A stretch of 64,000 nucleotides of DNA from Gymnogyps californianus. Lineage: Eukaryota; Chordata; Aves; Accipitriformes; Cathartidae. Where the stretch lies: the NCBI RefSeq assembly GCF_018139145.2, contig NC_059475.1:10712437-10776436 (forward strand), given 5' to 3'. The notes under the pieces are model-generated. The model was not told the DNA's origin and did no database searches. It saw only the letters and a list, made by a program, of their open reading frames with translations. Both the position numbers and the translations under genes were made by a program. Shown here piece by piece: positions 34,833 through 46,910 of this stretch (position 1 is its first letter; the number at the start of each line of letters is the position of its first letter).

Positions 34833-36089
34833 ACTGGAAATGTGAGATCATCAGGCAGTATTTATTTTGGAGCTGAGAAAACACTGGAAACATTTCTGAC
34901 TGCTTATATCTTTAAACCACCTTGTTTATTTAGGTAGCATGCTAGTTTGCCTATTGTTCTATATGCTGCTTAGGTAGGGTAATAAGACTCAACATACTCT
35001 ACTTCTTTTTAATCATGGAGGAAGAGACAGTCCTGGTCTGCATTTTTTTAAACAAACTGACAAATACACGAATAGTTAGATGGGCCTGGCTGTTTTTGTA
35101 ATTTAAGTAGCAGCCCATCTGAAATACAGGTAGACATAGAAAAGAAAAGCACAAAGCCAAAGGTATGTTCTACCATAAGTTACATACATAGAAAAAATTA
35201 AATTTCATGTAGAGAGTAGCCATTCCCCTTCTGTGCTGCCTTAGTGCAATGATCTCAGAAGTCTAAGTGAACAGGAACTACTACTTTGGATGTTTTTCAT
35301 TCCTATTGACTGATTTTGGGGGAAATTCCATATAAATCAGCATTTTAATTAAATTGTTAAGGTAAATCTTTCTAATATAAGCATAGCTGATTTAATATAG
35401 ATTTATATCTTCTGCATGTATTTTCAGATTAATCATAAATTTATTTTCTGAAAGTTGGAATTCTACATGTTGAAACATGAACTTTTGTTTGCGTGCCAGA
35501 AAAGTGAATTTTTGAACTATGCTGCTGTTTGTAGCTGTTAGAGAAGCAACGTAACAATGTAGACACGTGCGTGTTTATGAATGTACATATTGCTTTGAGG
35601 AAATGCCTGTATTAATTTCAAATTGTGAAATATTTCTGTGATTGGTACTGTGGTTCTACCCTTAAGTACTTAGTTCTTCTGGTCATGTTTTATTATTAAA
35701 CACTGGAACCTGCAATAATTAGCCAGACCAATAGTAAAGGTCATTTTATTTTACCAGATGTTTCATCTTGCTCTGTTTAACCTTAAATGGAGTAATGTGG
35801 TAGTATAGATTCACTTCATAAGACACACCAGATGTACGACAGGGTCTAGTTTAGCTATTACATCGGCGCTTGTCAATCTAAGGAAAAGGAAAAGAGCATG
35901 CCCATGCTTAACAGAAAAAGGCTGTATCTTCTCTTACATGTCTCTAAACAAAGCATTATTTGTCCTCTTTCCAATTTTTTGCCTTTGTTTTGATTTGTCT
36001 TGTTAATGACTCCAGTGGTACTTTTGCATTTGGTCAGTCAACATAGAGGATCTCGTTTTTCATTATGCATAGAAGTTTCTCTTCACCCC
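34833..36089. other. AT-rich noncoding stretch
   Basis: No gene or repeat was recognised. Confidence 0.5.
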
Positions 36090-36720
36090 TAGTTTAGTGA
36101 AGCATTGCTTCTCTAGAGTCTCAGTAGCTGTCCTTACTCCCATCAGCACTGCACGCTCACTACCTCTTCTCTAAATCCTTTACCACCTCCACACTATCAG
36201 TATCTGATGTTTTTTCTGTTGCTCAGCCTTTTGTGCTGACTAGTCTAATGCTTTCAGTCTTAACTCTACTGACTGTGACTCTTTGACTAACTGACTTGCT
36301 AGGCCTTCAGCTCTAGGTTTCTTCCCAGCTTTGAGTCCCAATACAGCTCCTGCTTCACATGAATGCACTGCTTCTGTGCCACTTGTATGTTCTTTTATCA
36401 TGTCTGCCACATTTCACTCCCACTCTTGGCTTGAGTCACAAGGCTGCGTCGATTTTCTCACACTTTTTCAGTTGTTTTTCTGCTTCCGTGCCTCACTGAT
36501 CCTTCTCCTGCTCCCTTCTTTCTGTCTTAACTTTTCATCTGTCTCTATGTCCATCTGTCTTCCTATCATCAGGAACATATTCTTGCTACTAGCTCCTTGT
36601 CCATTGCCCACCAATCATCTCCCTTATTTCTTTCCCCTCTAAATAATTTCTGGCCAATACGCCATATCCAAGTGCCCTTTTTCTTTCCTTCTTTCAATGA
36701 TCACATTGACTTGTGCCTCA
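36090..36720. repeat. Pyrimidine-skewed stretch on the plus strand
   Basis: For about 600 bp C and T strongly outnumber A and G, without a simple repeat unit. A 103-codon plus frame (36331-36642) is a by-product, rich in S, L, F and P. Such skew can come from an old LINE segment, from transcription-coupled bias, or from decayed CT-repeats. I cannot say which. Confidence 0.4.
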
Positions 36721-39647
36721 TCTTAAATTATTGAGTTGAAAGGTGAGAAATTTGAAACCAATATGAAACATTATTTTTGGGCAGCACATTGTTCGTGGAA
36801 CATCAATATGACCTGGATTGTGTTTCCTTTCAGTCAACAATAAATCATCTGCTCATGTGGATAGGAGCAGTTGTATGCTTTGTATTACTCTAAAGCATGT
36901 ATTTATATCATGCACTGTTGTGCTGTGGGACTCCTTCTTTGTGTAGACACAGAAAAGCAAGTGAGACCTAGTCTGCAGTCCTGCGTCTTGAGAAGGACAC
37001 ATCTGCTCTGATGTTTAATAACTTCTAAGTGTCATATACTTCATAGTCTGTAAATGTTTTCCAAGACATGAATCAATTACCTTTTAAAGAAGGTATGAAT
37101 AGATTACAGAATAGGTGTTGCTGTGCATTCTTGACATTCTGAAAAAGCATGTGTAACCAGTAAAACTATGTGTTCCTCTAAATGTTAAGGCAAAATTTAT
37201 AATTCTGGTCATAAGTTTACTTTAAGTTTGAAATACTTCAGAAGAGATAGCAAGTAAAGTAGTTCTACAAACACCTACAAAAAACCCTCAATTTGTGCTC
37301 TTGGGTATAATTCCTGTTATGCAGGCCATGCAATAAAACCAGCAGATAGCTGATATGTTGTGGCTTACTTGTATGCATATACCTTTTGCAGTACTTTTGT
37401 GACTATGGCCTTCTAGGATAAGTTCCCAGTGAACCATTCCTTTTCATTTTGTAAATGTGTGGTAGCCCAGATACTATTTTAGAAAAGCGACTTTTTTACA
37501 GGTCCTGTGTCAATGCGGCATGTTGATTTCAGATTACAATTTTCACATAAAAATTCTTTAACTACAAGCTCTGCAAACTTGTTCTGGTTACTTGGAGTCA
37601 AGGTTGTGCAACCTTCAGTAGTAAAGATACATCAGACAGAATGTAGTTACTAGTTGCAGAAATTGCTTCACACTGCTTGCAGACTTGGGACACTAATTAA
37701 CAGTTCTGTTAATGATACATGAGACAAAGGAGCCATGTAAATAGATAAGACTAAATGCATGGAGAGCAGAAGTTTATGGTAGAAATGTACTATTTTTATA
37801 GAAACACTTCTCTGACTACATTTCCATTTTAGTCTTATTAGTTTAATTAAGAATGACAAATTTTCCATTTTAAAATATGCCTGACAGAAAATGAGTAGGG
37901 GTAGGAAGAACCTTACAAAAGGAGAGGGCAGGAGAAAGGCAGAGCAGGGGTACAGGTACTCCCTAGGGGATGATTTTTTGTACACACAGCATGAGTCAAT
38001 ACCAGCAGGGGCCTTAAGTCTCCTGAATCCCTCCACTCCTGGTAATTCCACTCCTTAAGTGTGTGGGCAGCAGCAGCAAGTAAGAAGACATCTTCTTTTT
38101 GAAGAAGAGGAGAGAAAAATCTGCTGGGCTTTACTCAGAGCCACATTAAAAGGAGGAGAGCTTGCTTCCTCGTGACATTACTTGTCACTGTCTAAGCATG
38201 TTATCCTTAGTGTATGCTAAATCATTTGCTTTCCATGCGTCATGGCTCTGGAGCATGGGAAATAACATAAAAACTGGTATTACAGTCTTAATGTATGAGG
38301 AGAGTTTCTGACTATTAGCTGAATTGGTATGGATTTCTTTTTCTAGCAGAGAGCATCACTCCATGGTCTAAAAACAGTTAGGAAAAAATAGGATCGCAGT
38401 TTATTTTTCTCACAGGTTTGTAATAGATGACATAGCTTAGCTGCTGGCATTTCATTAGATCAGTGTATTTTGGCAGAAGCTTTTCTGTCTTATATAGACT
38501 CTGCCATATGGGATTCCAGCTACCGTGACTTTGGAAAATACCTGTAAGTCTTACACATCAACAGACTATTGACGCATCTCATTTTGTATCTGTCAGTGTG
38601 CTCAGAAATCAAGTATAATATTGCCCCAAACATTTCTGGACTGTTGAAGAAGTACAAAGGCCATTTGAAACAACATTGAAGATGTTTCAAATAGACCTAC
38701 TGTTTACATCGCAGCTGGTTAGAGAAGGATCCCTGTACATCTGCCATCTGCCAAAGAGGATAATGTGTTTTGTAACTGGCATTTCTTATTAATATGGTAG
38801 GCAGCAAACCTTGCAGATAGGGCAGGAAACAGGAATAGGACTCATGGTCTGATCCTGACTCTGATGGTGTTTTGTGCAACCCTGGAAAATGGCTTAAGCT
38901 GTCTGTCCTACTGGCTTCTTACATTGTGTAATCAGAACTATTTTGTACTGTTTTGTCATTTTCTGGTGGAAAAAAAAGCTACACGTCTTTATTTAAAACA
39001 TGCTGTGATGAAAAGCTACCTATGAACTAAAATAATTAATGCTTTTGTATAAAAATTCAACCGCACCTTTGAAACTTTAAAATAAAGTAAGCTTCACTTA
39101 TGATAAGGGAAGAAAGGGATCTTGACGATATTCCTGCTTATCCTTTTGTTCCTGTCATAATTAACAACAAAGTTGACTGTGATCCTCAGCCTGCTTTTAT
39201 GGTCAGTCAGTATTGCTGAGCTCTATAAGCTAGCAGAGAGCGAAACAAAACTTTGCTCACTGCCTCCTAAGCAGACTCTCCAATAACCATTTTAACAGTC
39301 CTTCTTCCCTCAAACAGCAATGCTTTCCCACAGAAATTTGCAGAGAGCAGAGAATTGCTTTTTACTAGTTAGTATTTAGACTGCAGTTCAAGGCTTTGAG
39401 ATTTTTCATCTAGCACTGATGATATCTCTTTGTAGCTCATTAAGCTCTGTAACCCAAATGAAAGACGCCAAAGGAGTTGTCTGTGAAGCAAATGCACACT
39501 TGCTTCTTGCTGTGGTGTTATGGTGTACTTAATGCTGTGTGGATATCTTGAATGATAACGTATTTGGCAGTGAGAAGAAAATATCTCTGTGGAGATAGCG
39601 GAGAGAGATTTTTTTAGTGTGAACTCATGTCACCCTTCTTTTTGTAG
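36721..39647. other. AT-rich noncoding stretch
   Basis: The 127-codon minus frame at 37668-38051 has a hydrophobic middle but no homology I recognise and no gene context. The block at about 39130-39400 is of mixed composition and could be conserved noncoding DNA. Confidence 0.4.
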
Positions 39648-39763
39648 CTTATTGTCTGTTGATGAATTTTAAAAGAGCCCTTAAGGATTTGGCACAGAAT
39701 AAAAGCATTATGCTAGCTTCTCAAGTCAGACTATCCCTTCACCCTACTGCACACCCAAACCAG
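39648..39763 (+). other. Exon-like segment, 116 nt
   Basis: An acceptor-like CTTCTTTTTGTAG ends at 39647 and a weaker donor GTTTGT starts at 39764. With a two-base split codon, 38 codons are open throughout (starting YCLLMNFKRA). The peptide is basic and unknown to me. Its phase does not pair with the other exon-like segments, so they are not obviously one gene. Confidence 0.15.
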
Positions 39764-42700
39764 GTTTGTGTTGCTTGTTTTTCTCTCAGCCGGACTGAAG
39801 AAGGAACTTGCATAAAGAAGAGTGAATTGGAAATTGTTAGTATCGTTCTGAGAGTCACTTTTTTCTGACATTCTAATTTAAGATATTTCTGTAAAACTCT
39901 CTCCACCCATTACAGGTAACTAAGATTTTATAACTGGTGCCACAAGCAGCTTAAGGGGTTGTCCAGCATTGTAGTACCTCATGCAGACCTCTGATCTTCA
40001 GAAGCAATCAGTTTGTTCTGAAAGAGTTAGACATACCTGTGATGAGTAGGATTCAGACTGGATGTAGCTACTAGTTTCAGTCTCAGCATTGCTGAAGTTT
40101 TCTTGTCAAACTGACAGTGCTCTGCCTCTCTTCCATGTATCATGTTTGATAAGTACATAATCTGTACAAGGGGGTACTGTTATTTGAAAATCAGAAGTTG
40201 ATTTATATTATTAATTTATAAAAGAAAATTTTGCATCTATTTTTCACCTGTGTTTTAAGTTCTGATATAGCAAAGGCTGTTTCCCTTCAGTATATAATCC
40301 TGCAAGTACCTAAGACCTGCCTTATTTGCTTTTCCACAGCCAATAGTTTTACTGTCACTAATTATGCTCCATTTTTATCAGAAAACCTAGTGTAAGAGAT
40401 ATTCACTAACCATTTAACAACCATAGCAGATTTACAGTAGCTGTAGTTTTAGCAGTGGTATCAATACGTTTTCATGTTTTTATCATACATTAAATCCTTG
40501 ATAGCTGCCTTTGATGGTTCTGGCATAGTGTATTACATGGTAGAGAGGGGTAAGAACACCTGGAGAAAGGAGGATGAACGAGAAGTGGAATTCCTACTTA
40601 GAACAGGCACCTCGCACTGTACAGGCTTGAACACTACTATTACCAAAGACTTCTTATCTTTAGTGTAGACAATCTAGTAACCAGACAACTCAGTATCACC
40701 ATTTCTACTGTTCTTTCCAATCTTCCCTCCCAGCTCTGGGCCCTTATGACTCCCTGGCAGAGGTCAGGGAAAGCCCCTCTCTTGCTCTCACAGCTGAGGC
40801 TGGTAATAACAACTGATAGGTAATGCAAAGCAGGTGGGCAGCCAGGGGAAGCTTCTCCTCCTTCAGCCCGGGTGGAAATTTGGGCTGGTGTTTTTCTATG
40901 CGGTGGTTGACCTCCAGTGTTAGCTGTACTAGGAATATAGACATTTATTGGACTTTACAGAGACATACATCAGAGCAGAGCTCTTTAGGTAAGGACTGAT
41001 TGACTGTGCTCTTGCCCTTTTCTTTAGTTAGTAGGTAGGGAATGCAGCTGGAAGCAACTAAAAGTGGTAGGATTTTACTTCTTCCAAGTATGAGTTGATA
41101 AGCAGATACTTTTGGTATCTTAAGTACATATATTCAGTTCTTCAGGGTTGTTTAATGTTCTCAGTTCTGTCTGCCCTTGAGAAGACCTGAAGGTATTCAG
41201 TATCTCTGGGAAGTGCTGAGGCATTTTAGAGCTAGTCCTTAATATTTGTGTTGGTGTATTTCACTTTGCTCTGTTAAAATGGCCTTCTATTGCTATAGAC
41301 TGTGGTAGCTTAAGTACAAGCACAGACATGTTGCTGTGTTAACTGTTAATGGATTGGTCTCTTTAGGTCTACCTGTATTAGATACTCTTTGGAATAATTA
41401 ATTGCATTACGTTAAAATAAGGAATGGACCAGAAAATGAAACTGTTTGTGAGAGACCAGTAGCTGATCTGTAGCAGAGCTGTGATTGTTCAGGTAAATTT
41501 TAGAACAACCTCTGGGCTCTAATGAGTTCAAAACAAACTCTAAAAGCTGCTGTGCAGGAAACAGTAGTGCTAAAAAGTTTATATGGGGTAACGAGTCCTG
41601 CCTTTGTTTCAGAGATTTCTGCATGGTTTTGTTCATGTGTCATTGAAGTATAAAACTCTGGAGACTTTACCTGCTTAGATTGTTACACCTCTTCAATCTC
41701 TTCAGCTTTCCATAGATGTGATAACTTACTGTTAGCATTTTTGATGCTTTGCAGTGGTAGCTAGAATCTGGGGACCTCTTTGTGTTGGTGTTGTAGCTTT
41801 GCTTCATACCCAATAGCCTTACTGCTAGGCTGACCTCCCCTTGTACCACATCCACATAAAGCTCTCCACTCAATTTTTTGCGTCCTTTGGATTTAGAGAC
41901 CTACTTACAACTGGGAAGGCCTGAATTGCCGCTTTACTTGATCTTGTTCTAATGTAGTGCAGGAGTTATGCTGTTGGAAAAACTAGTCATATGCCTGTGA
42001 TTCAAGTCTAGGTTGTGTGATCTACAACTGGCATCTAGTTTTGTGGAAGGGGAAAGAAAGGGGAAAGGTTGAAACTCTGAGGGCTGTCTGGATTTGTCTT
42101 CATCTGACCAAAACAATGAATGTATTTTGATTCATTATTACTCCTTGAGCAATATTATGTCCCCAAACTTCTTTCAAGTGCAGAAAGATTCTCTAGTATG
42201 AACAAGCTCTGGGAAAATTTTTCCAGTAATGTTTGGTACAAACTTGACCGACTTCACCAAATTACCAATACTCCACTAATCCTCTTGGAAGATGACAATT
42301 ATCACTTTTAACATCACATAAATGTTGAGTGTGTTCACAAGGGTTTATCATCTCTCCCTCCTCCTCTTCCCTGTTTGAGTAGGGGAGGAGCAAAGAAAAT
42401 TGCCATTAGCTATTGAGGAGGAGGAATAAAGTGGAATTCCTGCTCTTGATCTTGCAGCAGCTGCTGGTAGCAGGGAGTGAAAAAAAGGTGGTGCCTCTGG
42501 GGCTGGGCTGGCTGCTGTTTCCCAGGAAAGCAAAGCTTTGTGTATTCCACGGGACACACACAAATACTACATTTACCCAGTCCTCCTGTTTCACTTGAAA
42601 CTGGAGAAGTCTACAGAGTATCTCAAATCCCTGACATTTTAAAAAAACAAGACCCCAACCCATTTTCTTTGAAACTCCGTCCGTAATAAATTGTGTTATG

Positions 42701-45700
42701 TTTTGCTGTGTGTGGCTCTGTTGGTGTTTTTTTAAGGGGCAGTAAAGCTATAAAATTTTTCTCCTACTTCACATTTTTCATGTGATAGGATTTAACATGA
42801 AATTCTGGTTTGTTTTACCCTTTGATAGCCCGTCTGAGTGATTTATAAAAACTTTTACAGAGGCACCACCATCTTTGATGCTTTGTTAGGAAGCCAAATC
42901 CCTCCAGGTGGCTTAGACAGATGCTAGCACCTTGACTACGCCCTAGTTTGTATACTGTTTTAATAGTTACTAATTACCTATTCAATGTCATTACCATGTT
43001 TCTGGTTTTGGCACAAAATTACAGAGCAAGTTACAACAGTCATGCAGAAAGATCACTATGTATTCTGCCAACAGTGGAAAATTAGAATTGTTAGGGTGCT
43101 TGCAAGGTATGTTGAGAAGTTAGTGTGTGTACTTAGCTCTTAGAATGTGTGTTTATTTTGGACTTTCTGCATTCTTCATGATTTGTTCCTTGACTGGAAT
43201 TGAAGAACCTGAAGAATTACTTCTTTTTAAGTGCTAGAGAGCAGATCTACTTTGGAGAAACAGCATATTTTTTACAGTTTGGGATCACTCAGTGAGCAAA
43301 ATGAAATCTCCTCAGACACTCTTCAGAAATCTGTGAATTTTCAAAAGGTGTAGTGCTGAATATTATTCCAAGATCAAAGTTATTAAGGCAAAAAAAACCC
43401 CAACCCAGTCACTTATATCGTTAGAAAATATTCTGTGTAGTAAATTAAATCTTATTTTACTGTGGAAGGAAATAATCCTTAACAAGATATAAAGGAGAAT
43501 AAGATTTTTTTTTTCTTTTCATTTATCCCGCCGGACCCTGCTGTGTATGAGAAACCCATTTCATAGCAGGGGTTTTAAATGCTGTTAATTCCCTTGTTCA
43601 TACCCCTTTCTGAAAAGTGTTTCCTAGTGAACGTCCTGTAGAGGGAGATGGTTTCAGCAGGGCTAATTATTTGGGGCCGAGCACCATGTTAAGGCAGATG
43701 CTTCTAGTTTTAGCACTACCTCGTTTGACACTGCCCTGTGGGTATGTGCCAGTGCTGCACTGCACAGGGTAACCACACATGAAATACTTTTCATTGCAGA
43801 TTGGGTAGAACTTCTGATCTGATTAATTGTACGTCTACAGCAGGAAGTTTTCCTGGCATAACTAAGACGATTAGTGGTGTGATTTGTTTTGGGAGCATTG
43901 CTATGCTGATAACAGACAGTTTTATTTTTATAAAATGCAACAGTGGAAACACTAGGAGGGTTTTGGCTGGCTTAGTTAAACAGAAAAAAATTTATGGTGT
44001 GAAGTCAACCAACCCCCCTCTAGTAAGATCTTATCTAGAGTGGAATACTTAATTTTTACATGTAAATTGCTGTTTAGTTTTCAGAGTTCACTTCCACATG
44101 AAAGATGCAATTAATAATTACCAAAGCTATTGTCTAGACTGTCTTTGAGGCAAAAATCCTTGTGCTTGAATTTATCAACTCATAGACAATTCACATTTTG
44201 AAATGTAGCTTTTGCGTCTATGTGATCTAGCAACTCTTTAATTCCTTTGTCCTTCTTGGTTTATGAATAATCCCTGGAAGAATAAAAGCAGTGCTCAGTG
44301 TGAATAAGAGTAAAGGAATCAAGCCCATCATCTATAAAAGAAAGTACAGATTCTGGATCACAGGATTTGAACCCAGCCCTTTCCCTTTACTGCTGCCAGG
44401 GGGGAGAAATATGCCTCAGTCAGCTCTTGAGGCTGGAGAAAGCTTTCCCATATAAAGATTTTTCTGTCATCCATCACGCTATTCATTTTTATAAACCTGT
44501 TGCTTCTTATTTCTCATTGGTGCTTTGTCTGAATTTTCAACTGGAAAAATAGTTAAAAGCTTGCAAAAACAGCGAGAGAGATTTTGTGTTACTGCTACTG
44601 TCAGTATCTGACAGTATGTTTACACTGCCGACTGGATTTGAGATACAGCCTGCCATAAGTTTGGGGTCAGGTTTTTTGGTGGTTGGGTGCAGATTAAAAG
44701 TTTGTTGCTTATTCCCACAAATGCATTGCTTTTTGCTTCCCCGTCAGTTCTCCACCTGTTTTCTGAAGCTGCCTTGTAAGCTGAATTAGTGTAATAGTTA
44801 TGCTCTGACAAGTGAAGCTGTGGTGCCCTGTGAGGGAGGGAGTGGAGAACTTCAGCTGGAGGTTGTGGTGCAAAAGGGTATGGGAGAAACAAGGGTACTC
44901 TAAGCTGGCTCCTCCACCTGCAGGGAGGTGTGTGGAGCTGTACCTTGCAGAATTAATTGCCAGGATAGCCCAAGCCTGTGTCTTAATCATCACATTGCAG
45001 AGAATTACTTGAATTATTGTGTCCTCAGTGGTGATCTTGTGTATATCATTGGTGCTTCTGGAAATGCAGCTCTTTTCTTTTTGCACAGGAAAAAAAATCA
45101 AAGCTACCTTATGGTTTTCTCACAATGAATTGTGGGGAAAGTTTGTCTCCTTGTAAGTTCATTGGGGAAATTATGTGGGAGGTCAAGTAACAACAATGTT
45201 TAGCCTTAGGCTTACAGTCCTTTTAAATATGAAAGGAAGAATTTTTTTTTATTTGTGGGTGAGAAAGGGCAGCAGCCAAATAGGAGCCTAGGGTAACTGC
45301 AGTGAAAGCATACCCTCAGGGGGTCAACACTGCCAAGAACACAGGATACGCTGTTCTCTATTGTGCTTATTTTTGGACAGTATCTTCTGATTTATGGACT
45401 AGCATTCACTGTAGGGCTAAATCAGAATGGAAAGTTAAAGTATTCTAAAATGGGAATATATGAAATTCAACTTGCAGGCTAAATAACAAAGTGTACTGAC
45501 TTTGCTAAAAAAAAAAAATTCTTCTTCTTCTTTTTGGCCTCTCAGAATAAAGTCGTCTGCTTTAAAATTTCATTTTAAAGCTTTATATTTTTATAATTAT
45601 TGTTGAAGCACTGACCATTTCTTGGCTAAATTAAGGCCATGCAGATGTACTTAGAATACTCCCTGGCTTTAATGGAAGTAGGAATTGAAAATACTTGGAG

Positions 45701-46729
45701 CTGGTATGTTTGTTGTTTTCCAGTTAAGGAAGCTGGCAAATGATGTTACAAATTTTTGGAAGAATTGCGGTTTTACAGACAATGAAAGCGGTAGTTAAAG
45801 CAACACAATGTCTAGATAGTATTGCTGAGAACATAATTATGATCGGTTTTATGTTGTCTAACTGATAAGTAATATGAAAACCTCAAATAAATTATAATCG
45901 TAGGATGATACAACAAACAGCCCTGAAGTCTGACATTTGCAAGATCAAAAAAGCTATGTGAGATCTTGCATATTTCTTGTTTAAAGAAACAGTTCCATGA
46001 CACAGCTGCAGGCGTTGTACCATCCAGGCAAACAAATCTTACAAAGAAACTGTCTGGTTTAGAAGTAAGTAACAGTTTGCAATACAAGCTCTGAAAATCC
46101 AACAGAGATGAGCATTTGTTTAACATGTTGACATTTGGAGATTTATTAATTTCTATAATTAAGATTCTTATTTATTTTTTTAAAAAGTGCTTTATTTTTT
46201 TAAGTTATATTTACATCACCAGAAAGCCCTGTAAGTGCCTTGCAATTATTCTATATGCTAAGATGTCTGAGATGTTTTTAATAAACAAAATCAGCTGGCT
46301 TTGCTTTGCAATTATATTGCAGCAGAGTGTTTTTTGGGTTAAAATGTTCCTTTCTGGTATATTTTTTCATACAGAGTTATTTGCAATTTTTCTTGTACAA
46401 AATTTGCTTTTTATTTTGATAATTGGAAGTTAGAAGTGCTCTGACAATTGAAATAAGATTTTCATTTAAAGATTATATACCTACTGAGTACTTTTGTGTT
46501 ACTTTGATTATTATAGAAGAGAGGGAAAAAAGTTCATATTTGCCTTCTGTCCATATTTGTTTAATCAAGACAATAATAGGTTCTAGGATTTTTATTTCTG
46601 AAATCACATAATAAACTAAGAGAAAGGACTGCTGTCTTAAGTTATAATACTTGCAAACACTAAGATGTGTTTATCCTGACCTATCCATGGATAAAAATTA
46701 ATTTCAATTTTACTTATAATGGTAAAAGC
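39764..46729. other. Noncoding stretch, AT-rich with mixed blocks
   Basis: No gene was recognised. Both strands show overlapping frames of 60-130 codons at 42348-42686 and 44586-45128; none resembles a known protein and they cover one another, as expected in locally GC-richer DNA. The block 43520-43800 is of mixed composition without simple repeats and may be conserved noncoding DNA. Confidence 0.4.
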
Positions 46730-46745
46730 AAAAAAAAAAAAAAAA
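46730..46745. repeat. A-run of 16
   Basis: A homopolymer run of 16 A. It lies about 140 bases before a second, longer A-run. Confidence 0.9.
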
Positions 46746-46877
46746 TCAGTCTTTAAAACGGTGAGAGAATTGTTATGTGCATGTAGAAACCCTGGAACAT
46801 AGAGGACCCCTGCCAAGTATTTGAGTTTCCCAGGTTATAAGCTGAGGGAAGTGTGTTTGGCTTTTGTTAATGGCTGT

Positions 46878-46883
<6 letters not shown>

Positions 46884-46909
<26 letters not shown>
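46884..46909. repeat. A-run of 26
   Basis: An uninterrupted run of 26 A, the longest homopolymer in the window. It could be a retroposon tail, but I see no recognisable body upstream and no flanking duplication. Confidence 0.9.

Positions 46910-46910
<1 letters not shown>

Noticed and set aside
37668..38051. A 127-codon minus frame with a hydrophobic core as a membrane protein
   Set aside because: Single isolated frame without homology, Kozak context or splice partners.
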